Numbered from the stretch's first letter, positions 1-7,801 are shown. The stretch: 11,442 nt of DNA from Syntrophomonadaceae bacterium (GCA_003558195.1 PWMM01000016.1:1-11442); one strand, 5' to 3'. Translations and numbers: made by a program. The notes: generated by a model not told the origin, from the letters alone.

Positions 1-1430
1 AAACCGGCTATACCCAGTCTCAAGGAGCCCCAGATACCGTCAAGGCTATAAATCCCAACTACTTTAGAAGCATGAGGAATTAATGGAGTTATCATCTGCG
101 GGTATGCTCCTAAAATTATGCAAAAGGCAGCTGTGCCTATAATTGCCAGGTAACTGCTTACCGGAGGTTTCCTGTAAATTTTTGCCCTGCCCTTGATGAA
201 GCCAAAACCAATCAGTTTACAAAAAGAAGCTGCGGTTCCGATACTGGCTATCATTAACATAGTTTCTGCCGGTCCCGCACCGTAAAAAGCATACTTAAGT
301 AAATACTTGCTAACATAACCATTAAATAAAGGAATCCCGGAAATGGCCAGGGCTCCAACTATTCCTCCCATGGTAACCAGGGGCATGGCTTTCCATATGC
401 TTTCTTTCTCTTTTTCTTCTGCTTCTGTATCCTCATGGGTCAGATCATGTAAATCTTCAGTATTGGTAGCGTATAAAACAGCCCCAACGCTCATAAAGAG
501 CAGAGCTTTATAGAGCATGTGATTGACCACATGTAATAGAGCTCCATCTGTGGCTAGTTCAGTTGCTAATCCTACCCCTGCAACCATATAACCAACCTGG
601 CTGATGATGTGATAAGACAAAAGCCGGCGCATATTGTGCTGAAGCATAGCCATAGTTACTCCGGCAAGAGCCATTGATGCCCCCATGTACATAATAATTT
701 CACTGGGCGGCAAAATCCTGGCGATGGCATAAACACCTATTTTAGTGGTGAGGCCTGCTAAAATTACACTTGAAGGAAAATTGGCTGAAGGATAACCACG
801 GGCTACCCACAAATGAAAGGGTAGAAAAGCTGCTTTAAAGCCAAAACCAATTATAAAGAAAGCCAGACCAGCCTGAGGAGTAGTTATCAGAAAGCTTTGC
901 GCTTTTTCATAATGCAACAATATCCCCAGCAGCACTATAAGGCCACCGGCAAGGTGAAAAGATAAAAAATATAAACCGGCCATCAAGGATTCCGGAGTTT
1001 TTCGGAGGAGGATCAATCCTGCTGTTGCCAGTGTGAGCATTTCCCAAAATAGAAATAGAGTTATAAAGTTATCTGAGAAAACAATACCAACAGCACTGGC
1101 CAGGGCAACTAGCGCAACAGCCTGTTCACTGGGCCTGGAAAGCTGCAATCCATATAACAAAGCAAATGAGCCTACCAGGGTAAAACCAAATACGGCAATC
1201 CTACTGTACTCATGTTCGCTAAATGAAACCGATGCCAGTACAACATCCCCGAACAAAACAGTTGAACCAAGAGTTGTTTCAGTTAAATCGAAGTATGCCA
1301 GAAACAGCAGGGTGATAATTGCACCCAGCATTAGTATATACCTTAAAACTTTAGGCCCAAATAAAACACCCGGAATGAGCATTAATGGTAAAGCGATCCC
1401 TGCTATGATAAATATATTGATCCTAATCAC
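1..1430 (-). CDS. Divergent ND5/MnhD-type proton-conducting antiporter subunit, 3' end outside the window
   Basis: An open frame runs from a GTG at 1430 to the left edge (476 codons plus 2 bases, no stop). An in-frame TAA 12 bases upstream (1442-1440) makes this GTG the only near start, although no well-spaced Shine-Dalgarno is seen. The protein is almost entirely membrane helices of the proton-antiporter M family (complex I NuoL/M/N, MrpA/D, hydrogenase-4 HyfB/D/F). Ion-path residues of the family are visible: Glu130 (FLFWEML), Lys199 (GFGFKAAFLPFHLW), Lys230, His304, Lys308 (HMLYKALLF) and Lys375 (NGYVSKYLLKY). The usual PDAHPxAPSPxSxLLSG loop is replaced by ARGYPSANFPSSVILAG, so it is clearly divergent from its three paralogues to the right. 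A strongly charged loop lies at about residues 325-346 (EDTEAEEKEKES). It is the last visible gene of the operon, 103 bases after its neighbour. It could be an MrpA-, HyfB- or MbhI/H-like subunit; the exact subfamily cannot be settled here. Confidence 0.9.
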   Translation of the reverse strand, partial: MIRINIFIIAGIALPLMLIPGVLFGPKVLRYILMLGAIITLLFLAYFDLTETTLGSTVLFGDVVLASVSFSEHEYSRIAVFGFTLVGSFALLYGLQLSRPSEQAVALVALASAVGIVFSDNFITLFLFWEMLTLATAGLILLRKTPESLMAGLYFLSFHLAGGLIVLLGILLHYEKAQSFLITTPQAGLAFFIIGFGFKAAFLPFHLWVARGYPSANFPSSVILAGLTTKIGVYAIARILPPSEIIMYMGASMALAGVTMAMLQHNMRRLLSYHIISQVGYMVAGVGLATELATDGALLHVVNHMLYKALLFMSVGAVLYATNTEDLHDLTHEDTEAEEKEKESIWKAMPLVTMGGIVGALAISGIPLFNGYVSKYLLKYAFYGAGPAETMLMIASIGTAASFCKLIGFGFIKGRAKIYRKPPVSSYLAIIGTAAFCIILGAYPQMITPLIPHASKVVGIYSLDGIWGSLRLGIAG

Positions 1431-1442
1431 TCCATTGCGACG

Positions 1443-1480
1443 TTAGTCTTTGATAATTCGACTAATACTGTTTTAGTCGA
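1443..1480 (-). promoter_or_regulatory. Two mutually exclusive hairpins between antiporter genes
   Basis: In the 103-base gap before the last gene, the minus strand carries TCGACTAA (1480-1473) and its perfect complement TTAGTCGA (1465-1458), an 8-bp stem with a 7-base loop. A second GACTAA at 1448-1443 can pair instead with TTAGTC (1465-1460), giving an alternative 6-bp hairpin that ends 12 bases before the GTG start. The shared middle arm means only one can form at a time. There is no U-run after either stem, so it is not a classical terminator. A role in mRNA processing or in translation of the next gene is inference. Confidence 0.4.
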
Positions 1481-1533
1481 TCGTGCCATTAATGTCAACC
1501 AGTATTAACAGCAAAATCATTTCTGAAAAGAAA

Positions 1534-3570
1534 CTAACTCCCGTATGAAAAAACAATAAAGAGAATCACACCAAGGACAAAAACCAGCAATAAATTATCA
1601 AAATTCAAGTTCTTAATAGTCCACTGGTCTTGATCCCACCAAAAAAAACTTCTAAAATGCTGTTTAAGCTGCCTGTCCCGATTCAATCCTTTACCAGACG
1701 TATAATAAGCTGATTGTCCTGCTTCATCGTGAGCCGAATCCGGAAAGATCTCCAGTTCCCCTAAATAATCTTCTCTCTTGTTGTTATCATTATCAGTATG
1801 CTCATAAAACTGTCCCATGGCCATGTCATTAATATTAAATCCTCTAAAGAAAAAAGAGAGAATCAATTGAGGTAAAGGTTTAAATACCACCTTTTGAATG
1901 CTTAGCCAGGGTGGTGGAGTCCAATCGAACCAGCCCCGGGCTGATGCCGGCATATAGATTAACAGGGCTAGCAAAATTACAACTAGCATTTTCCTAAGTG
2001 GGTACCATTCGAAAAAACCAAAACCAAACAAAGGCTGCAGGCTGGAATCAGAAAAGCCCAGTATTTGTGCTCCTGGTATGAACAATAGTTCCAACAACAG
2101 GTTGGGAAATAAACCTGTAATTAAAACCAAAGCCGCAAAAACAACCATAACAAAATTAGCCGATAAAGATAAACTATACTTATGATCAAGCTTTTCGGGC
2201 ACCTGGCCGAGGAATACACCATGGAACAATTTTACAAAGTAACAGATCGTAAGGGCACTGGCAATGACAAAGACCCTTTCGGCAACAAATATACCATATA
2301 TACCTAAATCTGAATGAGCTATTAGTAAGGAGTCATGGATTAAAGTCTTACTGGCAAACCCATTAAACCCGGGGATACCGGCTATCCCCAGGGCAGCAAT
2401 TAAAAATGTTAGTGTTACCAGAGGCATTTTTCTAGCCATACCGCCCAGGCGGGACATATCCAGTTCGTGGGTTAACATATAGACAACCCCGATCATGGAA
2501 AATAAACCGGCTTTAAAGATAGCATGATTAGCTATATGGTAAAGAGACCCTGTAAAACCCATAGCTCCTTCCAGCCCCATGAATATTGCCACACCCAAAC
2601 CAGTGGCTATATATCCCATTTGACTGATGCTACTGTATGCCAGAATCCTTTTGGTGTTGCTTTGCAACAAAGCCATTAAAGCCCCGGCTAACATCGTTAT
2701 AATCCCGATCCACATCAAGATATAACCACTGTTAAATATAAAGGCCCAATCAGCAGTGCTCCCTTCTCCTGCCGGCCTGAATAAAATCAGACTGATCCTT
2801 AAGATACCGTATGCTCCCGCTTTAATCATGATCCCCGATAATAATGCGCTGGCAGGGGAAGGAGCAACCGGGTGAGCCAGGGGCAACCAGATGTGCAATG
2901 GAATTAAGCCAGCCTTTATTCCAAAGCCAATCATGAACAAGAGTAGAATTGAAAAGCGCTGATTTCCCAGTACTTCCAATGCCGGTACCATGTCCAGGTG
3001 TCCTGTACAACCATATAGCAATAAAATAGCAAACAGCAGCGCAAGCCCACCTATTATTGCCATGTAAAGATATAGTGAACCGGCTTGCATAGCTTCGCGA
3101 TCCTGTTTATGTATAACCAGGACAAAGGAACTAAAAGTCATAATTTCAAAAAATATAAATAGCGAAAAGTAGTCCCCGGCAAAGACAACCCCTAGAATCG
3201 CTCCCAGGGTAAAGATTAAAAAACTATAATAGCGACGTAAATTATGTTCAAAGCTCATATAAGAAAAAGAAAATATTACAGACAGGAAATAAACCAGGGT
3301 GATTAAAAAAGCAAAAACCCAGCTGATTATATCTACCTTAAAAAAAAGACCGAACTGCATGAACTCAATCAGGTAACAGTATACGTAACCCTCCAGCATA
3401 TAAGGCATAAGCCAGATCACTCCGCCCAGAGAGAACAAAGAGGCAAAAAAACAGCCGGCTTTCCTAACCAGCATTTGGCTTTCTGGAAAAAAGTACAGGC
3501 TTATGCTAGTAATAATTGGAACTAAAACAACATAGAGGGGAACATAAGAAATAAATAAAACACTATCCAC
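1534..3570 (-). CDS. ND5/MnhD-like antiporter subunit with a long polar C-terminal extension
   Basis: This is a 678-residue polytopic membrane protein of the proton-antiporter M family. It starts at GTG 3570, with a GAGGTG site about 10 bases upstream. Conserved family residues are Glu142 (LFIFFEIMTF), Lys219 (GFGIKAGLIPLHIWLP), the loop AHPVAPSPASALLSG at 232-246, Lys250, His349, Lys353 (HAIFKAGLF) and Lys408 (NGFASKTL). The usual fold ends near residue 540 (last core helix about 527-540). A mostly polar stretch follows at about 575-650, rich in Asp, Asn and Glu, with an aromatic FFWWDQDQW near its end, and then a final hydrophobic helix at about 658-675. The layout recalls the extra C-terminal helix of NuoL/MrpA, but the polar region is not obviously one long amphipathic helix. 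It lies 28 bases after the second MnhD-like gene. Its role is presumably an ion channel unit in the same complex; the name MrpA is not justified because the MrpA C-terminal parts are encoded separately. Confidence 0.92.
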   Translation of the reverse strand: MDSVLFISYVPLYVVLVPIITSISLYFFPESQMLVRKAGCFFASLFSLGGVIWLMPYMLEGYVYCYLIEFMQFGLFFKVDIISWVFAFLITLVYFLSVIFSFSYMSFEHNLRRYYSFLIFTLGAILGVVFAGDYFSLFIFFEIMTFSSFVLVIHKQDREAMQAGSLYLYMAIIGGLALLFAILLLYGCTGHLDMVPALEVLGNQRFSILLLFMIGFGIKAGLIPLHIWLPLAHPVAPSPASALLSGIMIKAGAYGILRISLILFRPAGEGSTADWAFIFNSGYILMWIGIITMLAGALMALLQSNTKRILAYSSISQMGYIATGLGVAIFMGLEGAMGFTGSLYHIANHAIFKAGLFSMIGVVYMLTHELDMSRLGGMARKMPLVTLTFLIAALGIAGIPGFNGFASKTLIHDSLLIAHSDLGIYGIFVAERVFVIASALTICYFVKLFHGVFLGQVPEKLDHKYSLSLSANFVMVVFAALVLITGLFPNLLLELLFIPGAQILGFSDSSLQPLFGFGFFEWYPLRKMLVVILLALLIYMPASARGWFDWTPPPWLSIQKVVFKPLPQLILSFFFRGFNINDMAMGQFYEHTDNDNNKREDYLGELEIFPDSAHDEAGQSAYYTSGKGLNRDRQLKQHFRSFFWWDQDQWTIKNLNFDNLLLVFVLGVILFIVFSYGS

Positions 3571-3598
3571 GGGTTCTATTCACCTCAGTGAAAAATGT

Positions 3599-5098
3599 TT
3601 AAAACAAACCTCCTCGCAAAAGAAAATCTGAAGTCATTTGAGAGAGGTCAAATGGAATATTAATCGGTGATAATCCAAAAATAATCGTGCATATGGCCAA
3701 AATAACCATAGAAGCCAGCATCTTTGGAGTAGCATCCTGAACATCAAATTGCAGGGCATGCCCGTGGTGATCTTCTCCCACTATCTCAAAAAAGGCCGGT
3801 ACGATAATCGGCAGATAATAGAGCGCATTGAGCAAACTACTAATTAGCAACACCAGGACATATATAGTAGCATTAGCATCAAGGGCCCCCAAGCCCAGAG
3901 TCCATTTACTTAAAAACCCATTCAATGGAGGAATACCAATCATAGCCAGCGCCGCTATTGAAAAACAGCCCATAGTGAAGGGCATTTCTCGTCCGATACC
4001 GCCCAGATCAGAAATCGCCCGTTTGCCAGTTTTCCAAATAATCGCACCGGCCGCAAGGAACAGGCAGCTTTTCATAAAAGCATGGCTGAAGATATGAAAC
4101 ATGGTGCCAGTAATAGCATTTTCATTAAGGATACTTAGACCAAGGAGGACATAACCCATCTGTCCCACGCTGGAGTAAGCCAGGCGGCGCTTGATATCAT
4201 TCTGGGTCAAGGCCACAGCAGAACCAAGCAAGATCGTTATTACCGCTAATACTCCTAGAATGATGTCCCAATTGCTGGTTTGCATCACTTCTATCGAAAA
4301 AGCATTAAAGATCACCCTGAACAAGCCATATGCTCCAGTTTTCAACATGACTCCTGAAAGCAAAGCGCTGGCAGGGGAAGGAGCAACCGGATGAGCGTCT
4401 GGAAGCCAGACATGCAGTGGAAACATCCCGGCTTTCATGCCAAAACCAATTAGGAAACAGATAAAAGCTAATAATGCCAGCAGGCTACCTTCATTAATAA
4501 TGGTTCCTACACCGAGCGAAACGGTGCCCCCAAGCTCAAAGGTAATGATAATCCCGAAAAACAAGGCCAGGCCACCGATGATAGTCATAACCAGGTATTT
4601 ATACCCGGCTTTTAAGGCTTCTTCTGTTTCCTCATGAACAACCAGAATATAGGAAATGAGTGACATTAACTCAAAGAAAACAAAGAGGGTGAAAAAGTCA
4701 CCAGCCAAAAAAATACCAAGGCAACTACCCAGGGTAAAAATTAAAACCGGGTAGTAACGACTTCCTCCATGCTCTTCCGCCATATAGTCAAGGGAATAAA
4801 TTGCACATAAAAACCAGATAAATGAAGCAAGCGCAGTTAAGCTGAAACTGAGGACGTCCAGGCGGATTGATATCTCAAGGTTAGGTAAAATCTCAAAAAA
4901 AGTATGTTGAATGATATCTCCTCTCACTACGAATGGATAAAGAGTGAGAACCATTATAAATGTAATAGCACTTGTCAACAAAGCCAGTATATTCCTTAAT
5001 TTTTCTGAGCGACCACTGGCAGACATTAAAATCGGGGTCATCACAATAGGGAAAAATATTACAAAAAGAATTATTGTTATTGCCGTCGCTTCACCCAA
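3599..5098 (-). CDS. Second MnhD-like Na+/H+ antiporter subunit
   Basis: A polytopic ion-pump subunit of the MrpD/NuoM/NuoN type with about 14 membrane segments, 499 residues from the chosen start. The TTG at 5098 is preferred because GGAGG (5111-5107) lies 8 bases upstream; the longer reading from TTG 5113 would start on top of that site. Family residues, numbered from TTG 5098, are Glu143 (FVFFELMSL), Lys222 (GFGMKAGMFPLHVWLPDAH), the loop HPVAPSPASALLSG, Lys253, His339, Lys343 (HAFMKSCLF) and Lys398 (NGFLSKWTL). It follows mnhD by 73 bases. It shares with the 678-residue neighbour the APSPASALLSG loop and the pattern RYYPVLIFTLGS/RYYSFLIFTLGA near helix 4, so the two look like recent relatives. 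Inferred role: a second or third ion channel of the same antiporter complex. Confidence 0.92.
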   Translation of the reverse strand: MGEATAITIILFVIFFPIVMTPILMSASGRSEKLRNILALLTSAITFIMVLTLYPFVVRGDIIQHTFFEILPNLEISIRLDVLSFSLTALASFIWFLCAIYSLDYMAEEHGGSRYYPVLIFTLGSCLGIFLAGDFFTLFVFFELMSLISYILVVHEETEEALKAGYKYLVMTIIGGLALFFGIIITFELGGTVSLGVGTIINEGSLLALLAFICFLIGFGMKAGMFPLHVWLPDAHPVAPSPASALLSGVMLKTGAYGLFRVIFNAFSIEVMQTSNWDIILGVLAVITILLGSAVALTQNDIKRRLAYSSVGQMGYVLLGLSILNENAITGTMFHIFSHAFMKSCLFLAAGAIIWKTGKRAISDLGGIGREMPFTMGCFSIAALAMIGIPPLNGFLSKWTLGLGALDANATIYVLVLLISSLLNALYYLPIIVPAFFEIVGEDHHGHALQFDVQDATPKMLASMVILAICTIIFGLSPINIPFDLSQMTSDFLLRGGLF

Positions 5099-5106
5099 CG
5101 AAGCCA

Positions 5107-5111
5107 CCTCC
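5107..5111 (-). promoter_or_regulatory. Ribosome binding site that sets the start of the second MnhD-like gene
   Basis: GGAGG on the minus strand ends 8 bases before TTG 5098, the ideal spacing. The longer TTG and GTG candidates overlap the site, so they are unlikely starts. Confidence 0.6.
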
Positions 5112-5167
5112 AAGAGTCATTATATAGTTCAATTAAGTTCACTACAATATTTATATCAAACCTTTAG

Positions 5168-5184
5168 GTTGTTAAAAAAACAAC
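5168..5184 (-). repeat. Small inverted repeat over the mnhD stop codon
   Basis: GTTGTT and AACAAC form a perfect 6-bp inverted repeat around a run of five T (minus strand), spanning the end of mnhD. It is AT-rich and weak, so chance is quite possible. A role as a partial transcription brake between the paralogues is only conjecture. Confidence 0.2.
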
Positions 5185-6650
5185 TGTAATCCATTTTCCA
5201 GTAATACAATCACTGGCCTGGAAAAAACCCCCAAAAATACAATAGCAATCATTCCGATAATTAAAGGAATCAACATCTGACGGGGTACCGCTTTAACTTC
5301 ATAGGCAAACTCTTCCTGCTGCATAAAGGCATTAACAATAATTGGCATATAATAGATAGCATTAAGCAAACTGCTGGCCAGGATAATAACAACAAATATT
5401 GGCCTTCCTATTTCCAGGGCACCCAGGGCGAGATACCACTTGCTAATTAAACCTCCGGTTCCAGGAATCCCAATCATAGAAGCGCTTCCTATGGTAAAAG
5501 CAATCATAGTTATAGGTAATACCTGTCCAATGCCACCCAGCTGTTTAATCTGGCGAATACCTGTAGTATATATAATCACTCCTGCACACATGAAAAGCAT
5601 GGATTTCATAATGGCATGGACAAGCAAGTGATAAAAACCGCCGGTCATGGCTATCGTGTCATCTAAACCGATGCCCAGAAATACATATCCAATTTGACCG
5701 ATACTGGAGTAGGCAAGCATTTTCTTCAAATCTACCTGCACCATGGCAAAAATAGAACCGAACATGATCCCCATTGAAGATAACCACAGGATGATCTCAT
5801 TTAAAGGGATAGAATCCAGTAATGACCTGGGGAAAATCTGATAAAAAACTATGAAAAGACCAAAAGCATATATTTTTATTACCAGGCCTGAAAGCATTGC
5901 GCTGGAAGGAGAAGGAGCCGAAGCGTGGGCATCGGGTAACCAGACATGCAGTGGGAAAAGGGCGGCCTTGGTTCCAAACGCTACAATAAATAATGCTGAT
6001 GCTGCAAACATATTATTAGGATATTGTTCCACGGCAACGGGAAGATACTCATTAACCAGATCATAGTTCATATGCCCAGTAACCATGTAGACCATAGCTA
6101 CCCCCAGAAGGAAACAGCCAGTTCCCATGGCGCTTAAAATTAAGTACTTGAAACTGGCCTCCAGGCAAGCACGATCTTCTTTAATAGAAATAATTGCACA
6201 AGCTGATATAGCGCAAATTTCCATTAAAACAAAAAGGTTAAATAGATCATTAGTCAAAGCCATTCCGGCCATAGAAGCAACTACAAGGGCATAAAGGGTA
6301 TAATACCAGCCTAAAACATCTGTTTTTAATTCATGCTCAAGATCTTTCAAGGCATAAACCATGATCCAAAGGCTAACAGCAAGAACCACAATTAACATGT
6401 AAGCCCGGATCAGGTTAATTTTTAGCTCTATACCCCAGGGTGGAGGCCAACCTCCCATGTAATAAGAAAACTCACCGACCTGCGTGGTTTGAATTAGAAG
6501 ATAAACAGCCATTACCAGGGCTAAAAACAAAGATAATAGCAAAGCCGGTGCACTGGCTTTTCTAACCCAGCGAAATAAAATAGGTGATAAAAAAGAAATG
6601 CCTAAAAGAATTGCTAAGATTAATGCTGGAAAATGATTAGTTAATCCCAC
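5172..6650 (-). CDS. mnhD: Na+/H+ antiporter subunit D (MnhD/MrpD, MbhH type)
   Basis: A polytopic proton-antiporter M protein of 492 residues. The GTG at 6650 is chosen because AAGGAG (6665-6660) stands 9 bases upstream and because it gives a 1-base TAGTG overlap with the stop of mnhC. A longer TTG start at 6674 is possible but less likely. Visible family residues, numbered from GTG 6650, are Glu144 (FVLMEICA), Lys228 (GTKAALFPLHVWLPDAH), the loop SAPSPSSAMLSG, Lys259, His345, Lys349 (HAIMKSMLF) and Lys404 (GLISKWYLALGAL). MrpD-type subunits carry one ion-translocation path through a chain of buried charges. Its place directly after mnhC matches mrpC-mrpD in Mrp operons and mbhG-mbhH in archaeal hydrogenase operons. 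It lacks the C-terminal extension seen in the 678-residue paralogue. Confidence 0.95.
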   Translation of the reverse strand: MGLTNHFPALILAILLGISFLSPILFRWVRKASAPALLLSLFLALVMAVYLLIQTTQVGEFSYYMGGWPPPWGIELKINLIRAYMLIVVLAVSLWIMVYALKDLEHELKTDVLGWYYTLYALVVASMAGMALTNDLFNLFVLMEICAISACAIISIKEDRACLEASFKYLILSAMGTGCFLLGVAMVYMVTGHMNYDLVNEYLPVAVEQYPNNMFAASALFIVAFGTKAALFPLHVWLPDAHASAPSPSSAMLSGLVIKIYAFGLFIVFYQIFPRSLLDSIPLNEIILWLSSMGIMFGSIFAMVQVDLKKMLAYSSIGQIGYVFLGIGLDDTIAMTGGFYHLLVHAIMKSMLFMCAGVIIYTTGIRQIKQLGGIGQVLPITMIAFTIGSASMIGIPGTGGLISKWYLALGALEIGRPIFVVIILASSLLNAIYYMPIIVNAFMQQEEFAYEVKAVPRQMLIPLIIGMIAIVFLGVFSRPVIVLLENGLQLFF

Positions 6651-7021
6651 TACTCCTGGCTCCTTATCAGGCAAATTTCATCATAATCAACTGTACCGTA
6701 AAAGCGGTATATCTTAACTATCAGGCTTAAAGCGTAAGCTGTAATACTGACAGCAACAACAATACCGGTGAGCATCAGTGAACCCGGAAGCGGATTTACA
6801 TACAAGACTTCATTAGCCGGTGCAGTAACAATGGGGGCTGCTCCACCATAGGTATAGCCAACCGCTACAAATAATAAAAAAACAGCCGTATCCATAATAT
6901 TCATAGCTATTACTTTTTTGATCAAGTTTGAATGAGTAAGCATTGTATGCATACCAATAATGAATAACAAGATTGCTACCATGTAATAATAGTTATGGGC
7001 AATCTTAATGAGCATCTCCAC
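6650..7021 (-). CDS. mnhC: Na+/H+ antiporter subunit C (MnhC/MrpC, NuoK-like)
   Basis: A small membrane protein with three hydrophobic helices, homologous to NuoK of complex I and MbhG. The family signature near the third helix reads NPLPGSLMLTGIVVAVSI, and the second helix carries NLIKKVIAMNIMDTAVFL. In many relatives the signature is DPLPQALVLTAIVI, so here Asp is Asn and Gln is Gly. The C-terminus has a polar tail (YGTVDYDEICLIRSQE). The start is uncertain: GTG 7021 (weak AAGG/AGGGG 9-11 bases upstream), ATG 7015 and TTG 7039 are all in frame; GTG 7021 is used. The gene overlaps the end of mnhB by about 17 bases and touches mnhD. MrpC is a small core subunit thought to help form the ion path between the large antiporter subunits. 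Confidence 0.92.
   Translation of the reverse strand: MEMLIKIAHNYYYMVAILLFIIGMHTMLTHSNLIKKVIAMNIMDTAVFLLFVAVGYTYGGAAPIVTAPANEVLYVNPLPGSLMLTGIVVAVSITAYALSLIVKIYRFYGTVDYDEICLIRSQE
6660..6665 (-). promoter_or_regulatory. Ribosome binding site for mnhD inside mnhC
   Basis: AAGGAG lies within the last codons of mnhC, 9 bases before GTG 6650. It supports the start with the 1-base overlap and suggests translational coupling of mnhC and mnhD. Confidence 0.6.
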
Positions 7022-7448
7022 TTTTATCTTCCCCTTCAATTATGTTATAAAATAAGGTAACAATTGTACTTGCTACTTTAATACCTAAAAAAAACGTAAT
7101 AATAAATATTGCCCCGGCGCTAAAAAGTTGCCCGGTTTGGCCCATTGGAAAGCCTGCTGACTGGTTAGCCAAAAAATTAGCTCCCAGGGCGATTGCTACC
7201 AGACCGGTTATAACAAAACCAAGCGCCCCTCCGCTTTCCAGAATAGACGCAGTATCGTGCGAGATTTGCTTAGCTCCCACTTCCAGGTTGAAAGATAAAG
7301 CAACCAGGACAAGGCTTGCCCCAAAAATTGCTCCACCTGAAAAACCTCCTCCCGGTGATAAATGACCATGAATAATAACATAAATCCCGTAGACCTGGAT
7401 AAAGGGAGCAACAAGCCTGCTTGTTATACGCACTATTTGGTTTTCCAG
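7005..7448 (-). CDS. mnhB: Na+/H+ antiporter subunit B (MnhB/MrpB, MbhF type)
   Basis: A four-helix membrane protein with the clear MnhB signature GHLSPGGGFSGGAIFG near the end of the first helix. The start is unusual. The longest frame begins at GTG 7457, but that codon overlaps a perfect AAGGAGG (7463-7457). The codon at the right distance, 8 bases downstream, is CTG 7448, which would give a protein starting MENQIVRITSRL, a normal MrpB N-terminus. The only other near choice is GTG 7433, which would remove the conserved N-terminal arm. I annotate CTG 7448, with GTG 7457 as the conservative alternative; the difference is three residues. The acidic tail (EGEDKSGDAH) overlaps the mnhC start. 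The gene lies 17 bases after the MbhE-like gene. Confidence 0.9.
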   Translation of the reverse strand: MENQIVRITSRLVAPFIQVYGIYVIIHGHLSPGGGFSGGAIFGASLVLVALSFNLEVGAKQISHDTASILESGGALGFVITGLVAIALGANFLANQSAGFPMGQTGQLFSAGAIFIITFFLGIKVASTIVTLFYNIIEGEDKSGDAH

Positions 7449-7456
7449 GGTTCCCA

Positions 7457-7463
7457 CCTCCTT
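7457..7463 (-). promoter_or_regulatory. Strong ribosome binding site of mnhB that points to a CTG start
   Basis: AAGGAGG is a full-strength Shine-Dalgarno. Its last G is the first base of the GTG candidate 7457, which leaves no spacing, whereas the in-frame CTG 7448 follows after exactly 8 bases. Confidence 0.55.
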
Positions 7464-7465
7464 AT

Positions 7466-7801
7466 TTAATGCGACCTTAAGGTGGCAATTACCGCAGCAA
7501 TAGCTACAAAAAGGACCGTTGCTTCTCCAATGGTATCAAATGCACGGTAATCTATAATCACACTGCTAACTATATTAACAGCACCGGTATCTGCAACCCC
7601 CGACTCCATGTAACGAGCCGGTATTTCATTAAAGACAGGGTTATTAGGATCGCCAAAAGGCGGCATTTCCGCAACAGTAAAACTAAAGAAAAAACCAATC
7701 AAACCGACCAGCAAAATAGTAAATACCCCGCGGGCTTGCAGCCTCAACAGATAACGCATGGCAAAAATAGCTGCGATAATAATAAATAGTAAATCTTCCA
7801 T
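7466..7801 (-). CDS. MbhE-like subunit (equivalent to part of the MrpA C-terminus)
   Basis: A 111-residue protein starting at ATG 7801, with GGGGAGGG 9 bases upstream. It has two N-terminal hydrophobic helices, a loop (PPFGDPNNPVFNEIPARY at about 47-64) and a C-terminal helix carrying NIVSSVIIDYRAFDT and GEATVLF (about 76-98). That motif, typically NIVTxVLxDYRxxDTxGE, marks the MbhE/MrpA C-terminal family. In canonical Mrp operons this segment is fused at the end of the large MrpA; in archaeal membrane-bound hydrogenases it is the separate gene mbhE. Here it is separate and lies between the MbhD-like gene and mnhB, as in mbh operons. Family knowledge suggests a structural role joining the antiporter subunits. 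Confidence 0.88.
   Translation of the reverse strand: MEDLLFIIIAAIFAMRYLLRLQARGVFTILLVGLIGFFFSFTVAEMPPFGDPNNPVFNEIPARYMESGVADTGAVNIVSSVIIDYRAFDTIGEATVLFVAIAAVIATLRSH

Noticed and set aside
1033..1446. Plus-strand frame of 137 codons
   Set aside because: It lies opposite the conserved minus-strand antiporter gene and its product has no membrane or family signature. Other plus-strand frames in the window are rejected for the same reason.
1473..1520. A 15-codon minus-strand frame (ATG 1520 to TAA 1473)
   Set aside because: It has no ribosome binding site and no recognisable product. It overlaps the first arm of the hairpin, so structure explains the segment better.
5120..5150. Promoter TTGTAG-17-TATAAT before the second MnhD-like gene
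   Set aside because: The -10 is good, but transcription would begin at or after the ribosome binding site, leaving no usable leader; the -35 also matches poorly.
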